From contig JBBPEB010000032.1 in NCBI GenBank assembly GCA_039096225.1, forward strand, positions 903,501-967,500: DNA of 64,000 nt. The letters are read 5' to 3'. The notes beneath the pieces are model-generated. The model was not told the DNA's origin and did no database searches. It was given only the letters and a program-made list of their open reading frames with translations. Source of the stretch: Blastocystis sp. Blastoise. Taxonomy: Eukaryota; Sar; Bigyra; Opalinata; Blastocystidae. Below are positions 37,209 to 48,185 of this stretch, in pieces. How positions within the stretch are numbered: the first letter of the stretch is position 1; every line of letters begins with the position of its first letter. The translations under genes were made by a program, and so were the position numbers.

Positions 37209-38222
37209 ATGGGTAAATACGTCGTTATAACTGAAAGAGAGTTTAGAAAGATGATAAGAGACGGGTACACGGATGAACAGATTGCCATTCATTTTCATTG
37301 TTCGCTTAGAACTGTTGCCCGTAGAAGGTCCCAATACAATATGTCCAAGTCAACTAAGAAAGGTGGAAGACCACAAGTTTTAACTCCTTCTAATTTACGA
37401 GAAATCAATAATATTGTCCCAAAAAGCTCTGAGAACTCTAGCGTTTTATTGGATATCTTCCAAAAGAAAACCGGTACTCATGTCTCAAAAAGGTCCTTTA
37501 TTAGAGGACTCCATGCTGTTGGTTACGTCGCCAAAAAGAAGCTTCATAAACCACTCATATCGGAGAAAAATAGAAAAGTCCGATTGGATTGGTGTTTAAA
37601 ATACCGAAATATGCCAATAAGTTTCTGGGAAAACGTCCTCTGGTCTGACGAGTGTTCTATTAGAACACATCAATCAACCTTTCAAGAATACTATTGGAAG
37701 AAACCTGGTTCTCCAAATAAGCCGTCAGAAATCATTCCAACCATGAAAAACGATGGAAAATCGATTATGATTTGGGGATGTATGACGCAACATGGTGCTG
37801 GTCAAATGGAGGTCCTTGATGGTCATGTGACATCATTAAAGTATGGAGAAACTCTTGGTCGAACTCTTCCGTCAACCGTGGAAAAATTGCAAATTGACCC
37901 CAAAACTATGGTATTCCAACAGGATAATGCTCCTATTCACAAGTCAAAAAAGATGAATAGTTTCTTTAAAACTGCTCAACTTACAGTGATTGATTGGCCT
38001 CCACAGTCCCCAGACCTTAATCCCATTGAACATCTTTGGGTCTATATTAAAAGAAGATTACAAAGAAATTCCCATTGCGGATATACTTTGAGTCAACTAA
38101 AGGTCGAAGTTGACAAGATATGGAGGTCAATACCTGTAAATGTATGTGAAAGGCTTGTTTTATCAATGCCGAAAAGAATTGAGGCAGTAATAGCCAATAA
38201 TGGTGGATTTACAAGATATTAA
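37209..38222 (+). CDS. Tc1/mariner transposase, DD34E
   Basis: Cut-and-paste transposase of 337 residues, a typical length for the family. I start at MGKYVVITEREF (37209), the first ATG in frame; the frame is open for 24 more codons upstream but without ATG. N-terminal DNA-binding helix-turn-helix: DEQIAIHFHCSLRTVARR, followed by a basic linker KKGGRPQVLT and a second helical region around KRSFIRGLHAVGYVAKKK. Catalytic residues are all present: first Asp in VLWSDECS, second Asp in VFQQDNAPIH, and Glu in SPDLNPIEHLW, with 34 residues between the second Asp and the Glu (DD34E, the Tc1 pattern). WGCMTQHGAG is also a family motif. There are no stops or frameshifts. The gene lacks introns although all neighbours have them. 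Confidence 0.97.
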   Translation: MGKYVVITEREFRKMIRDGYTDEQIAIHFHCSLRTVARRRSQYNMSKSTKKGGRPQVLTPSNLREINNIVPKSSENSSVLLDIFQKKTGTHVSKRSFIRGLHAVGYVAKKKLHKPLISEKNRKVRLDWCLKYRNMPISFWENVLWSDECSIRTHQSTFQEYYWKKPGSPNKPSEIIPTMKNDGKSIMIWGCMTQHGAGQMEVLDGHVTSLKYGETLGRTLPSTVEKLQIDPKTMVFQQDNAPIHKSKKMNSFFKTAQLTVIDWPPQSPDLNPIEHLWVYIKRRLQRNSHCGYTLSQLKVEVDKIWRSIPVNVCERLVLSMPKRIEAVIANNGGFTRY

Positions 38223-38380
38223 TATTTGTGTTTCAATTCAAAAAAATGGTTTTTTAAATTTTTTTCCATGACGCTTATTTGTTTTGTTTCCCTGTTTTAA
38301 TAGTCAATACAACCTTTGATGACAAATGACTTAATAAAAAAAAAACAAAGAAAAACTCGCCAGTTTAAAAAAAAAACCGA

Positions 38381-38405
38381 GGTTGTCAGGTTTTGGCACT
38401 GATTG
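38381..38405 (-). repeat. Right terminal inverted repeat
   Basis: 25 bp, exact reverse complement of 36980-37004. Outer TA at 38406-38407. Confidence 0.95.
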
Positions 38406-38848
38406 TAGGATCTAAGAGATGTTCACAGCCGTTATCAGGGTAATGGGGATCCGTAGATTCAGAGCACGTGACTGACCCTCCCATCAATATATTCTTATAA
38501 CAATATATATATATAGTAGAGTATATAGTATAGTATATAATAGAGTATAATTAATAGTAGATCAATATATTTTATATACAATATAGTAGAGTATATAATT
38601 ATATATTATAAAATAGATCTAAATACAATCTGTGGGTCCCTTCTTAGCAATAATAGCTATATCCATGACATCGTCTATTCGACCAACATCTCCTGTACTA
38701 TTCTGATACTGATGCACTTCTATACCAAAGAGACTGTCAATTCCCACGGGAATCGATGACTTAGGGACAGAGAATGTACGGATAACAGTTTCATTGTGGT
38801 TGTCAATTAATGCTGGTGTGTCAAATGTAACAGTTCCACTATATATTA

Positions 38849-38849
38849 T

Positions 38850-38883
<34 letters not shown>

Positions 38884-38908
38884 GTATAATAATAATAATA
38901 ATAATAAG

Positions 38909-38971
<63 letters not shown>

Positions 38972-38975
38972 CATA
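38849..38975. repeat. (TAA)n microsatellite in an intron
   Basis: About 125 bp of AAT/TAA trinucleotide with two AAGTATAAT interruptions inside an intron of the surface protein gene. Poly-Asn and poly-Tyr frames across it are artefacts. Confidence 0.9.
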
Positions 38976-39910
38976 TATATATACCTTGGCATCCCATAAC
39001 GATGCACTTCTCTTCCCCCCAAATAAGCTATAAATGCACATCTTGTACGGATAACAAAAGTGATGGTAATCGAATTCTGATTGCTTACACGCATTGTCAT
39101 TTTATAGTAACGAGATCGCTGAGATAATCGCGGGAATTCTCCAGGTAAGGCTTCATACCAACCAATAACAGAAGTATCCGAAAACCAATTCTCTGCAGGA
39201 GTACTAATATAATAATGTAATGAACTTCCGAAATCTAATAATGTATTCACTATATATAAAGAATATAATATGGATAATTTATAATATTACTAATAAATAT
39301 GTTTTATATAAAAAAAACAAATACAAAAAATAAAAATAAAAATAAAACATATAATTCTACTATAAATATATATAGAAATACCTTGAAAAGTTTCACTTTG
39401 TACATAATATTGTTTGCCTACTTTATAAGGCATAGTAGTTGAATATAAGAGAACACCATATAACCATATAGTGATCATGGCAGGAGATGTGGAAGAACCC
39501 CAACCATTACCTTCACTATTTATTGAAACAAATAACATGGTTTTCATAGATAATTAATTAAAAAAAAAAGATATAAAAAGAATATTATTTTTAAAATGAA
39601 CATCAATATACCTGTCTCTCATAGTAATAGTATGATACGTCTCTGTTGTACTTGAAACTTTATCACCTTCAACATCTTCATAAGTACATATAAACCATGT
39701 TTTAGTTAAGCCTGAATCTTCAGCAACACTTTGATATGAAAAAAGTTTAAGTTTTGAATCACCATTGGGTCTCCAAATCTCAAAGGATTCAGCACTTGCT
39801 TCTCCATGAAACTCTTTTTGTACTTCTATTTCAATTTGGCCAATTGGACACTCAGACAAACAGAACCGAACGAGTATCAAAATCAGTAGAAGATACTCAA
39901 AGAATCTCAT

Positions 39911-40415
39911 TATCTAGTGGGTAATACGTATAAATATATAAACAAATTCTTTTCTTTTCTTGAGTTGTGTAGATTCCCAGGAAATGGCGATAGTTTTGAG
40001 GGAAGAAACGGTTTTTTTATTATTCGTAAACATTTCTGAGAATTTTAAATATTTGCCTAATTTTTTGTTGTTTATCATGGGGAGACACAATACTAAGAAA
40101 TTAACAGACAGTCAAGAATTTGTATCTTTTTTTTTTATTTTTTTATTTTTGTCTGCTATTAATATTATTAATAGCATTTTACAATGGAGCATCATGCCAA
40201 TTAAAAAATAAAATATGAAATAAAAAAATCATTTTTAAAAAGAGGAATTGTGATGGTGTAATATATATTCTTTAAAAGTTATAACTTGAAAGGATGAGTA
40301 GTGTTTAATATGTAGAAAAACAAGCAAAACTCAAAAACATTGAATACTATGAAAAAAATATAATATTATCATTTTTGAACAATGTAACGATATTGAATGT
40401 CTTTTTCATTATTCA
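39911..40415. other. Intergenic region
   Basis: Promoter of the surface protein gene and 3' flank of the APC4-like gene. An 83-codon plus-strand open frame (39960-40211) shows no family features. Confidence 0.5.
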
Positions 40416-43400
40416 TTATTGATCAAGAACATCGTGAAGAGAGAAAAGAAGAGTTTCTTTGTTCATAACAATTCCAAATGAGAGACTGTAAGAAGAAAAA
40501 TATAAATATTATAATGATGTTTAACAATATACGTGTTTTGATTAATAATGATTTTCTTTGCTTTTTGATTGCATTTATATATATATATGTAATCCTCTTC
40601 TTTGATTATCTATAATGAAGAATAATAGATCAAATAAATAGAATACCGAAATGATATATAAAAGATATATACAGTAGTAGTGTCTGAACATGGCTGACTG
40701 TTGCTTAATGTGTGAAGTTTATATATATATAGAGAACACGTAGAAGTTGTAGTAGATACAAGAAGAAGAAGAAACGTAGAATTATTTGCAACTATATTTA
40801 TGAGAATATATTATATATATAAAGTAATATAGATTACGTAATATATATATGGATAAGATAATAGTTGTATATAATGTGATATATATATATAGAATACTTA
40901 TAATTTGGAAGTCTATGATAGACAGAGAGGTGTCTATTTGATATATAGAAGGATCTATATATTTATATTGTTTGTGAATAATGATTGGATAAAAATAGAG
41001 ACAGTTTGAAGTATCCAATGTACATAGCGAAGAACAACTAAAGAATAAAAAAGATAGTTAATATATATTATATGCATATATTAATAATATGTTATAGGTA
41101 TATAGAATAGAATCATATATATATATATACAATAAATGTAGTTGTGTCCCTTGTAGTGAAACCGTATTTGTCAGAGCTATATATATATATAATAATGAAA
41201 AGTGAATAACTATATACATATAGAAGATTGGAGAGATGATGAAATGGGTATCAAATAATCGTGGGAATGACTTGAAATAAACTGATATTTATTTTGTAAA
41301 GAATTCGGATTTCTATAATATATAATAATAGTAGAATAAAATAAGGTTATTGTATTTCATGTTTGATAAGAAGTTTTTCAATTTAATTGTATATATAAAT
41401 ACATATATACTCTGATTCTGCACCAAAATATGTATTTAAATGTTGAAAATAGAGGTCTTGACCATTTTTTTGGTTGAATAAATCTTCAAGATATTCAATA
41501 TTAAGAGAATCAACAGAAAATGAATCGTTTTCAGACTATATATAATCATACTAAGAATTCTAATATATGATATACTGCAAACACTATAATAGTATTAAAA
41601 ACATGAATATAACTATAAACAATTCTAAAAACAGTATATATACAATTTGATAAAAAGAATAAAGCCACGAAATGAATGTCACCATTGTTTCACGGGAATT
41701 TATCAAAATAGACTCAAATTGACTGATATATTCTTGAAAAGAAAATAGAGAGGACAAAAACAGAGATATTTCCTGTGATGTTACACTATATGATATATAT
41801 ATATATATGTATTTGTAAACTACATACTTTAGTTCATTAAAGACATATTCATATCTGTGAATATATGTCAATATTTGTTTATATAATTGTATTAATTGCA
41901 CAATGGAATGTATAATTAATTTTAATTTGGATATAGTCTATATAGCAGTCAAAATAGTATTAATAGAATATATATATATATATCTATACATCATTAGTAA
42001 ATTGTTGATATTCTTCTTTTAATCGTAATAAAGACTATATACTATATATATAAACATATATAATATATATACATAGTCTTTAAAGTGATTTGAGATATGT
42101 GTGACCATATTTATATTTATAATCCCTGTCCTATAGAGCGAACGAAATAAATCTAGAACGGTCAGAGTAGAATTCTATAAAGATATATATATATATATAT
42201 ATAGAGGAGACTATAGTAAATACAATAAAGAAAAGCTATTGTTTATTTAAATGCAAGAAATAGTATATATGTATAAAGTATAAACAAGATGATATATATG
42301 TATAATAAAATAATGTAGATAAAGAATAAAATACATGTTCCTGAAGTGCGTCATTCACACTTTGCATGAATGACATGTATTTTTTGTACGGTGTTTCCCA
42401 TTGTTTTGAAATAGTGTGTATTTGTGTTTCTATTAGATGAAAATAACCTGTTACTAATTGATGAATACAAGCTAAAGTCATAAAATGATGAATATATTTA
42501 TATAGAATGCGTAGATTCATAGTCAGAAGATAATACCTATATATATAAATATGTATATAATATTAGAAGAAGAAATTCAAGTATATATAAGAGGAAGTCA
42601 ATCCATCAGAAAATATATCTATATGGATAAAAATATAGAATACTAAATACTGTTTATTGGATTCCAGGCAGCAGAAAAGTGTTTTATTAGATACACGCGC
42701 GTCCTATATATAATGATAACATAATGTATATATATTGTTTAGAATTATAGAATCCATATCTATTTATAATCATAATTAAAGAATAGTGTAGAATGAATAG
42801 ATACAATAATATGGGAATCAGTTGAGAATAATGGAGAGAGAGATGGCAAAGAAATTGTTGTTATTTGAAAATATGGATATATAGAAACATTCATTGAGTC
42901 TAATGAAGAATTAATAATATAATTCATTATATAATAGTATATAATACAATAATATAATATAATAGTATATAATACATTAATATAATATAATTGTATATAA
43001 CATTATTACTTTTAGTATCAATCAAACAAAGGATAATCGGCTATGTATATAATAATAAACATATTTAAAAAATATAACATATAAATGAATAATATCAAAC
43101 ATAATAATTATGTAACAAAACATATAAGAAATAGTATAATAATACTATATATAAATATATACAGAAGGAGGGATATGAGATGCACTGTTATTTGAGAACT
43201 ATATGAACTCAAAAAAAAATAATAAATATAAACTAAATACTTCTATTCGAATTCTAGAATATAAATCGTTTTGAATTACTTCTAATTCTTGAATTGTATT
43301 ACTACTATATAAAATCATCAAAAACTAAGTAATATATACATTTGAAAAGGAAACATATTATTCTGAGAAATATTCTGTTTATTGAAAACAGAACTATCAT

Positions 43401-43797
43401 TAACAAAAAGCATTCTTTGAACTGGATTCTCACTTATATATTGATAAGGCTCTGCATAGGGTATTCCCTATACATTTTGTCATATTCAACAAATCTAAAA
43501 TACAATTTCAGTATTCAACATAAAAATTGTTCCAGATTCATCACAAAATAGAAGATCTTGACCATTTGAAGACCACATGAAAAATTGAATATTTGTATTC
43601 AAGCTATTCTGATAATCTACTAATCTTAACATCACATTCTCTTTCTAATCATATAATATTCGAGCCATAATTAATCAAAATACTTCAATTTTCAAATGCT
43701 TATTCTTCAAATAAAAGTAAATGAACATATTTTTAGATATATCTACTGTTGTGATTAAAGAATTAACAACTTTTCTTGATCGTAGCGTTAATTCCAT
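40416..43797 (-). CDS. Anaphase-promoting complex subunit 4-like protein (APC4)
   Basis: Many-exon gene reconstructed by hand; no exon is long. Start MELTLRSRKVVNSLI (43797). The N-terminus has the start of a WD40 propeller in the APC4 style: NIQFFMWSSNGQDLLFCDES then GTIFMLNTEIGIPY. The middle is a long helical region: MNLRILYKYIHHFMTLACIH, QWETPYKKYMSFMQSVNDAL, TVLDLFRSLYRTGIININMV, SLFSFQEYISQFESIL, then TMVTFISWLYSFYQIE, which matches the FxxFxxWL helix of the APC4 long domain, and IEYLEDLFNQ with DLYFQHLNTYFG, matching its FLxxHFN...YF stretch. The last exon probably reads SFGIVMNKETLLFSLHDVLD (TAA at 40416). APC4 is a scaffold of the cell-cycle ubiquitin ligase APC/C. The call rests on the order of weak motifs. 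Exons between 40430 and 41400 are less certain. Confidence 0.55.
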
Positions 43798-44687
43798 GAT
43801 GATATGATTGTAAAAAAAATGCTGAAAAAGTCTGAAATTATGTTATAAATTGTTATTGATAAATGATACTATTCATGATTAATTTGACGATGAGATACCG
43901 CAATTTATAAAGTAAGGATTGAGAGGACACATTTAGTTATATATTTGACTTTTTTGAAAATAAATCTGATTGAGTACAATGAAATTATTAATGGGAGTGT
44001 TCTGTTAATTAAAGATTTGCTATTCAGATAAGTTGAACAACATATTTGTTGACATTAGAACATGCTTTTATAAAAATGAAAATGATTAAAGCATTTATTT
44101 CTTTTAATTTATTCTATAAGTTATGTAACATGTATATTCTAGCTTTTTTGAAATGTAACAAACTAACAGAAATGATTCTGAAATACTTAAAAAATAAATT
44201 CACTTGATAAATACAAATATTTTGCTTTTAATTGACTACATATGTTAAATTCATTAATTTAAGCGATGTTTTTAATTAGTGATACTAAAACTGATTAATA
44301 AAAAAAAAGAGAATAAAACTAAAGATATAATAATCCATGAACATATTCTTATTATTTATAAACTTGATCACTTACAATACTTTAAGATATTATTGTCATA
44401 AAGAATAATATATATATATATCAAAATAATCATATATAAAACAATAAAAATATATTTTGAACAGTTAATGAATATATATACAGAATTATTATAATAACAT
44501 CGAAAAAAAGTATATATATATATTATTTACACAAAACATATTTAAAAAACTTGTGTATAAACGAGATATTACGGTAATAGAACATAAAAACATCAATAAA
44601 TAATAGAATAGGCATGTATATATAATAATAATAGAACTAAATCAAAAAGATAGAAGTAATAATAGATAAAAAACTATATATATATAT
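43798..44687. other. Intergenic region
   Basis: Promoter of the APC4-like gene and 3' flank of the GT31 gene. AT-rich; nothing else seen. Confidence 0.5.
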
Positions 44688-46478
44688 TTAATGACATAAT
44701 CGTTTGAAATGTATATATTCAGTATGATGTAAATAGAATAGACTTGAGTTCGATAGAACAATATTCTTCTTTATAAATATATCTGCATTCAATTGTTGTT
44801 CATTTAAGAATATAGGTTCAATATTATTATATAGAGATAATTGAGATAATATAACGTCATCAGATTGATATAGATACTCCATATAAGGGAATGTACGAAC
44901 ATGTTTCTCAATTATATCTTTAGACAAAAGAACCGCGGGACCATACACAAAAGGTAAATCCCAAGGTAAACAATAATAAGGTTTATTCCATTTAGTAATA
45001 ACAGATATACCTGGAATAGAAACACGTCGAATACCCGAATAGAGTGTATTGTTTCTTTCTTTAGGAACATAGGACATAAATCGAGGGACATTTAAACAAA
45101 TATCATCATCTCCTATAACAAAATAATGAGTAGTAGTATTAGATTGTACAATAAGATCTTCTATCATAAATACTTTTAAAGTATTATTCATATAATCTTC
45201 AACTATATTTGTACCTATAATATCCTGATAAGTGTCTTCTTCTTCTTTAATTAGCTTCATAGAAGATGAAGGATATAGGTCTTTACTTATTACAAAATAA
45301 ACAGTAAAATTATATTTCTTTTTATTTTCATTATTTGCCCATGTTTCCCGTATACCTTTTCGTTTATTAATATTCTTAGAACTGGATTTGAATATAAAGA
45401 CAAGATGATAGTTATTAAATAAATCTTGAATCTCTTTATGTTTAGGAAACATAAAAAAGGAGAATCTTGTTCCCACGGGAAAGAAGAAGAATGTAGGTTG
45501 ATAGAGTGAAGATAAACCAGGAATAGAAGAAATTCCTTGATCTCTATATTCTTGATATAAATATTTTATAGTAGTATTTGAATCATAGATTTGAATAGGA
45601 TTATAAGGATGATAATATTCTTCATAATCTATAGTACTAATATGTGAAGGGGGTAGAACTATATATTGACCATAGAGTATAGAATCTTCATAGAAATATG
45701 TAGGTTTCTTTTGATCTTCTAATAAAGAATTATATATAAATGTATAATTCACAGGAACAGGAGAAACATGTAATTTATATTGTCTATAGGAATAAAAACA
45801 TTCTTCAAATTCTTCTTTAGAGAGTGACTTGTTTGTATTTGGATCACAATATTCATGGGAATAATAACTCGTTTCATTCATTATCATTTGAAGAGAGGGA
45901 AGAAATGTATGTGTGTACTGATTATTAAGAATTGGCTTTAGTATGACCGAAGAAGGAAATGTGTCTAAAGTAATTAAATCAAACTTACTCTTATTTAAAT
46001 CCTTAGCAAAAAAGAGATGTTGACGTAATGTTTCATGTGGACGAATAAAATGAGAAGGAGAATGCTTTAGATGAATCTCTGTAGAATTCACATAATCTAT
46101 AGAATGATCTATATTATTTGAATGATTGAGATTTGACGATAAAGGAGTAATAACTGTTATATTTGAAACTGACGTCATATTATTTGTGAAGTCTGAAGGT
46201 AAACTATTGATTTTATGATTCAATCCAAATTGTGTAGAGTATAGAAAAATACTTGCTTTTGAATTCAACAAATCAATAGAATGATCTAATCATTATATAA
46301 TAAAAATGTATTATATTCTATAAAAAAACATACCTGATGCATCTTGAATGGTTTTCAATGAATCTGATGTGCAAAAGAAGAAAGAACGCTCAATTTGTGC
46401 AGCGAAAGACATAAGAATGGTAATAAATAATAGCAGACTTGGAAGAGTGAAGTGATACATCACATATCCAAATCTCAT
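44688..46478 (-). CDS. GT31-family glycosyltransferase (beta-1,3-galactosyl/GlcNAc transferase-like)
   Basis: Type II Golgi-type enzyme that would transfer a sugar from a UDP-sugar to a glycan. Two exons: MRFGYVMYHFTLPSLLLFIT (46478) with an N-terminal hydrophobic anchor, then a GT-AG intron (GTATG...GATTAG) and one long exon. The stem region is Ser/Thr/Asn-rich with many N-glycosylation sequons (NxS/T). The catalytic domain (about the last 240 residues) has the GT31 landmarks in order: LVFIFKSSSKNINKRKGIRE with RETW, VYFVISKDL, HYFVIGDDDICLN with the metal-binding DDD, YSGIRRVS, WNKPYYCLPWDLPFVYGPAV and YQSDDVILSQL near the end, which supplies the ED/DV motif of the family. Linkage specificity cannot be told. 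It sits beside a GT49 gene on the same strand. Confidence 0.85.
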
Positions 46479-48185
46479 GTTACTTTATTAAGTATAATGA
46501 AAGACAAAATATACTTAAAACAAATAGTAATACGACACTTTAAAAAAAAATTTATTTTTATTTTTTATTTTTATTTTTATTTTTTATTTTTATTTTTATT
46601 TTTTTGCTAAAAAGACGCTTCAATTATTTCCAAGGGACAAAATAATTCATACCCTATAAATGCTATATTTTTATGGAGATTACTTGTTGATTAAAAAATG
46701 AAAATTCTTGCTCTATATGTAAATAGTATAAGAAAGAGAAGCATGGGCACACTGCTCATTCATTAAGAAAACGTTTAGTTACTAATATAAGTAATACAAA
46801 AAAACAATGTCAAAAAAAGTATTACAAAAAGATTTAGATTATTCATGATATTAGAATAAAAGATGATGAAAATCTTGATAGATGATGATGCTATATGACT
46901 TGAGATTTATTTGCTGTTATTTAAATCGGAAACTAAATAATTGCTCATAAAACGATGATGTTAATATTTCAAATAGCTATAGTTGTAGTATGAATCAGGA
47001 TTCAGATTATGTGTTACACTGAACTGTTTTACCCTATTACAGATACGTCTTTGTATCAGAAAATGATCAATGGCTCTTGTGTATATGGTTAAGGGTGCAC
47101 GAATTTCATTTTTATTATTTTCTTTTCATGTGGAAGAATATATGATTTAAATTAATTTTCATTATGATATGTAAAAACTATAAATAATTGGATATTAATT
47201 CGGATTCTAACAAGCATAATTTGCAGTACCTTTATTATGAAAAGTAACATTGTTTTTATTAAGATTTTCTTTTTATATAATTATTTAAATACATAATCTT
47301 ATATATTCAAACGGTATAAAAGATTTTTTTTTCATATTAAATATCAGTTTATTCTTATAAAAGTATTACAAATAAATATGTAGAAATGGATTACTTTGGA
47401 TATATTTTGGAAATAAATAGTATTAAGTAGAATGAATAAAATGATTAGTAACAAAAATTGTTCTCAGAAAGATATTAAAATAAGTTAATTTGGTAATAGA
47501 AGTTATACAGGAAAATATAATAAATATGTATTATTATTTAATGAATTTAACTAGTATGTAAGTATACTATTCTTCCGAGATTGATGTATTTGATAATACT
47601 ACATATATACATCTATCTATAATTATCAATAGAAATCATACTATCTTAATAAAGAAATGATATAGCTAAACAAATCAAAGTCATGTCTATAACTTGTACT
47701 AAAAACTAAAATAAAAAGGAATAGCAATAAGAATAAAGAGAAAAAGAAGAATATATTCATTACCTTTTAAAATTAAATAAAAATAGAAATGAATAAAAGA
47801 AGAAAAAAAGTTAAATCATAAAAATAGCATTGTAATCATAACTTGTATCGAAAAGAATAGTAATCAAACGATATATAAGGAGAAAAAATTATAATTTATC
47901 CTATTATCCCAACATATATAAAGAAATCAATAAAGAAATTGAGAATAAGAAAAAGGTATAAACACGGCATTAATAAAAGGTTAAGATAATCAATAAAATA
48001 GTATAATATAATTTATTATATGTAGTTAAAAAAACTCTAATATAATATTTAAAAAAAATAATAATTGTGAAAATATGAAAAAGAAAAATCATATTTTTAA
48101 ATATTAAAAAAATAATAAACAGATAAAAAAATAAAAGTCAGAATATTTGTACTTGAAGATTATATATATATATATATATATATAA
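46479..48185. other. Intergenic region, 1.7 kb
   Basis: No protein gene seen. A (TTTTTATTTTTA)n tract lies at 46549-46602. A weak C/D snoRNA-like arrangement is at 46949-47030 (see findings). The rest is AT-rich. Confidence 0.5.
46549..46602. repeat. TTTTTA-type low-complexity tract
   Basis: Runs of T5-6 separated by single A over about 55 bp in the GT31 promoter region. Confidence 0.8.

Larger units (their letters stand above)
36980..38405 (+). mobile_element. Tc1/mariner (IS630 superfamily) DNA transposon, apparently intact
   Basis: Bounded by perfect 25-bp inverted repeats (36980-37004 and 38381-38405; they begin CAATCAGTGCCAAAACC) and flanked on each side by TA (36978-36979 and 38406-38407), the target duplication of this superfamily. 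It contains one uninterrupted transposase gene on the plus strand. It is visibly richer in G+C than its surroundings and has no introns, unlike neighbouring genes. It lies inside a coding exon of the surface protein gene, in the opposite orientation. Perfect repeats, an intact gene and a clean target site indicate a recent insertion. Confidence 0.96.
32616..39910 (-). pseudogene. Large type I surface protein gene, interrupted by a Tc1/mariner insertion
   Basis: Encodes, once the insertion is ignored, roughly 1,650 residues. The start MRFFEYLLLILILVRFCLS (39910) is a signal peptide. The ectodomain has several copies of a domain with the motif D/N-G-x-G-W-G (SEGNGWGSS, TLGDGWGYK, DANGWEQGF), two Ig-like putative cadherin-type (He_PIG) repeats (PSLPTGVTMDYISGRITG; LPAGLRLDSSTGLIVGTP), and discoidin/F5-8C-like segments (ASWNLFGS; HPSGWKLEASNDGDTWVLL). 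A transmembrane helix (GILIGVIVGIALLLLVIFIV) and a short basic tail end the protein at 32616. A 1,426-bp transposon splits the exon that reads VTCSESTDPHYPDNGCEHLL ... SYSYYLNTQSKHLSL. The flanks read through in one frame if the element and one TA are removed. Other exons show no stop or frameshift, so the break is recent, or this is one allele. A cell-surface adhesion or receptor role is inferred. Confidence 0.8.
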
